From contig NZ_AECZ01000003.1 of the NCBI RefSeq assembly GCF_000179555.1, positions 186,001-250,000 on the forward strand: DNA of 64,000 nucleotides, read 5' to 3'. The DNA comes from Solidesulfovibrio fructosivorans JJ] (lineage in GTDB: Bacteria; Desulfobacterota; Desulfovibrionia; Desulfovibrionales; Desulfovibrionaceae). The position numbers and the translations under genes are program-made. The notes under the pieces are model-generated. The model searched no databases. It saw only the letters and a program-made list of their open reading frames with translations, and was not told the DNA's origin. This document shows positions 63,180 to 64,000 of this stretch, piece after piece (position 1 is the first letter of the stretch; each line of letters begins with the position of its first letter).

Positions 63180-63914
63180 CTACCGCAGTTCGCGCACCCG
63201 CACGTCGATGCCCGAATCCTTGAGCAGGGTCACGAGCCTGGCCGGGTCCGTTTCGCCGTAGTGGTAGGGATAGAGGACCTTGGGCTTGAACATTTGCGCC
63301 GCATCCGCCGCCATCTCCGGCGTCATGGTGTAGGGCAGGTTCATGGGCAGGAAGGCGATGTCGATGTTTTTGAGGTTGGCCATCTCGGGGATGTTTTCCG
63401 TATCCCCGGCCACGTAGACGCGCAGGTCGCCGAAGGTCAGGACGTAGCCGTTGCCCCGGCCCTTGGGGTGGAAGGGCGTTCCCGGCGAGCGCATGTGCTT
63501 GATGTTGTAGGCCGGCACGGCCGCGACGGGGATGCCGGCGGCGGTCGTTTGCTGGCCGTTTTCCATCACCGTGCCCCGGCCGAGCTTTTCCAGACAGGGG
63601 CCGGTCAGGACGATGGCTGTTTCCGGTCCGGCGATCTTGGCGATGGATTCGGGGTCCAGATGGTCGCCGTGCTCGTGGGTGAGCAGCACCAGATCGGCCG
63701 GGGGCATGGTTCCGTAATCGCCCACCTGGCCGAAGGGGTCCACGTAGATCTCCTTGCCGTCGTATTCGAAGCGCAGGGAGCCGTGGCCGATGAAAAAGAT
63801 GCGCAACGGGCCGCCCGAGGTGGTGAACTCGTCGGACGCCGGGGGAGCCGCCACAGCCGGCACAGGCAGGCCGAAAAACGCCACGCAGGCGAGAAGAACG
63901 CATTCCGCCAGCAT
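63180..63914 (-). CDS. Periplasmic metallo-beta-lactamase-fold hydrolase
   Basis: 244 residues. Signal peptide at the N-terminus (LAECVLLACVAFFGLPVPAV, cleavage near AVAA). The metal-binding motif THEHGDHLD (HxHxDH) is followed by AGDTENIPEM and PYHYGETD, which provide further ligands. The layout is that of UPF0173/UlaG-like MBL hydrolases; substrate unknown. A GGAGG ribosome site lies before the ATG at 63914. The remaining 86 bp of the window show no complete feature. Confidence 0.88.
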   Translation of the reverse strand: MLAECVLLACVAFFGLPVPAVAAPPASDEFTTSGGPLRIFFIGHGSLRFEYDGKEIYVDPFGQVGDYGTMPPADLVLLTHEHGDHLDPESIAKIAGPETAIVLTGPCLEKLGRGTVMENGQQTTAAGIPVAAVPAYNIKHMRSPGTPFHPKGRGNGYVLTFGDLRVYVAGDTENIPEMANLKNIDIAFLPMNLPYTMTPEMAADAAQMFKPKVLYPYHYGETDPARLVTLLKDSGIDVRVRELR

Positions 63915-64000
63915 AAAAGACCTCCAGGGAAGGATATGCCGCCTTTTACCAACGTTCGCGGCGAAGGGGAAGGCGGCGCGTCATGCCCCGTTCGATGCCC

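Overview
The window is GC-rich chromosomal DNA that looks like a Desulfovibrionaceae sulfate reducer, possibly a Solidesulfovibrio-type organism. The evidence is a DcrA-like chemoreceptor with a periplasmic CHHCH heme site, a tetraheme c-type cytochrome, many MCP and two-component genes, and an iron-type alcohol dehydrogenase beside a sigma-54 activator. The genus is inferred from gene content only; no comparison was run.

Layout. 1-5334: a fructose PTS operon (fruB-fruK-fruA, minus strand; fruA runs off the left edge) and a divergent LacI-type regulator, with two perfect LacI-family operators between them. 5608-18885: a 13.3-kb island inserted at the 3' end of tRNA-Glu(UUC). It is bounded by about 50-bp tRNA-derived repeats and carries a tyrosine integrase, a RelE-type toxin-antitoxin pair, an AT-rich cargo gene, an AlpA/excisionase-like protein, a TOPRIM/RepA-type primase-ATPase with an iteron-like TGGGACA array just downstream, two cysteine-rich conserved proteins and a complete type III restriction-modification system (mod-res). 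18839-22249: tRNA-Glu, tRNA-Gln, a small basic protein, a DciA/DUF721 protein, metK and panC.

22388-32091: an envelope-type cluster with a SPASM-like radical SAM enzyme translationally coupled to a GT4 glycosyltransferase, a GT21/HpnI-like membrane glycosyltransferase, small secreted proteins, a flippase and a second radical SAM protein with a roughly 200-residue PE/PK-repeat, histone-like tail. 32390-37115: a BMP-type (nucleoside-like) ABC importer. 37201-43651: an MJ1255-like glycosyltransferase, a histidine phosphatase and an RND efflux pair. 43703-48699: two paralogous MCPs flanking a cheW.

49430-56304: an XRE regulator, then a coupled operon of Fe-alcohol dehydrogenase, PAS histidine kinase and NtrC-type activator, then a tetraheme cytochrome with a possible -24/-12 promoter and the heme chemoreceptor. 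56503-63914: alpha-glucan phosphorylase, dUTPase, an ArgD-like aminotransferase, a B12-binding-type radical SAM protein and a periplasmic metallo-beta-lactamase-fold protein.

A family of large near-perfect palindromes (GCGAGAGGGG...CCCCTCTCGC and CCGGGGG...CCCCCGG, with A/T runs at the apex) occurs between genes at eight places outside the island. Some copies are paired through a conserved spacer.
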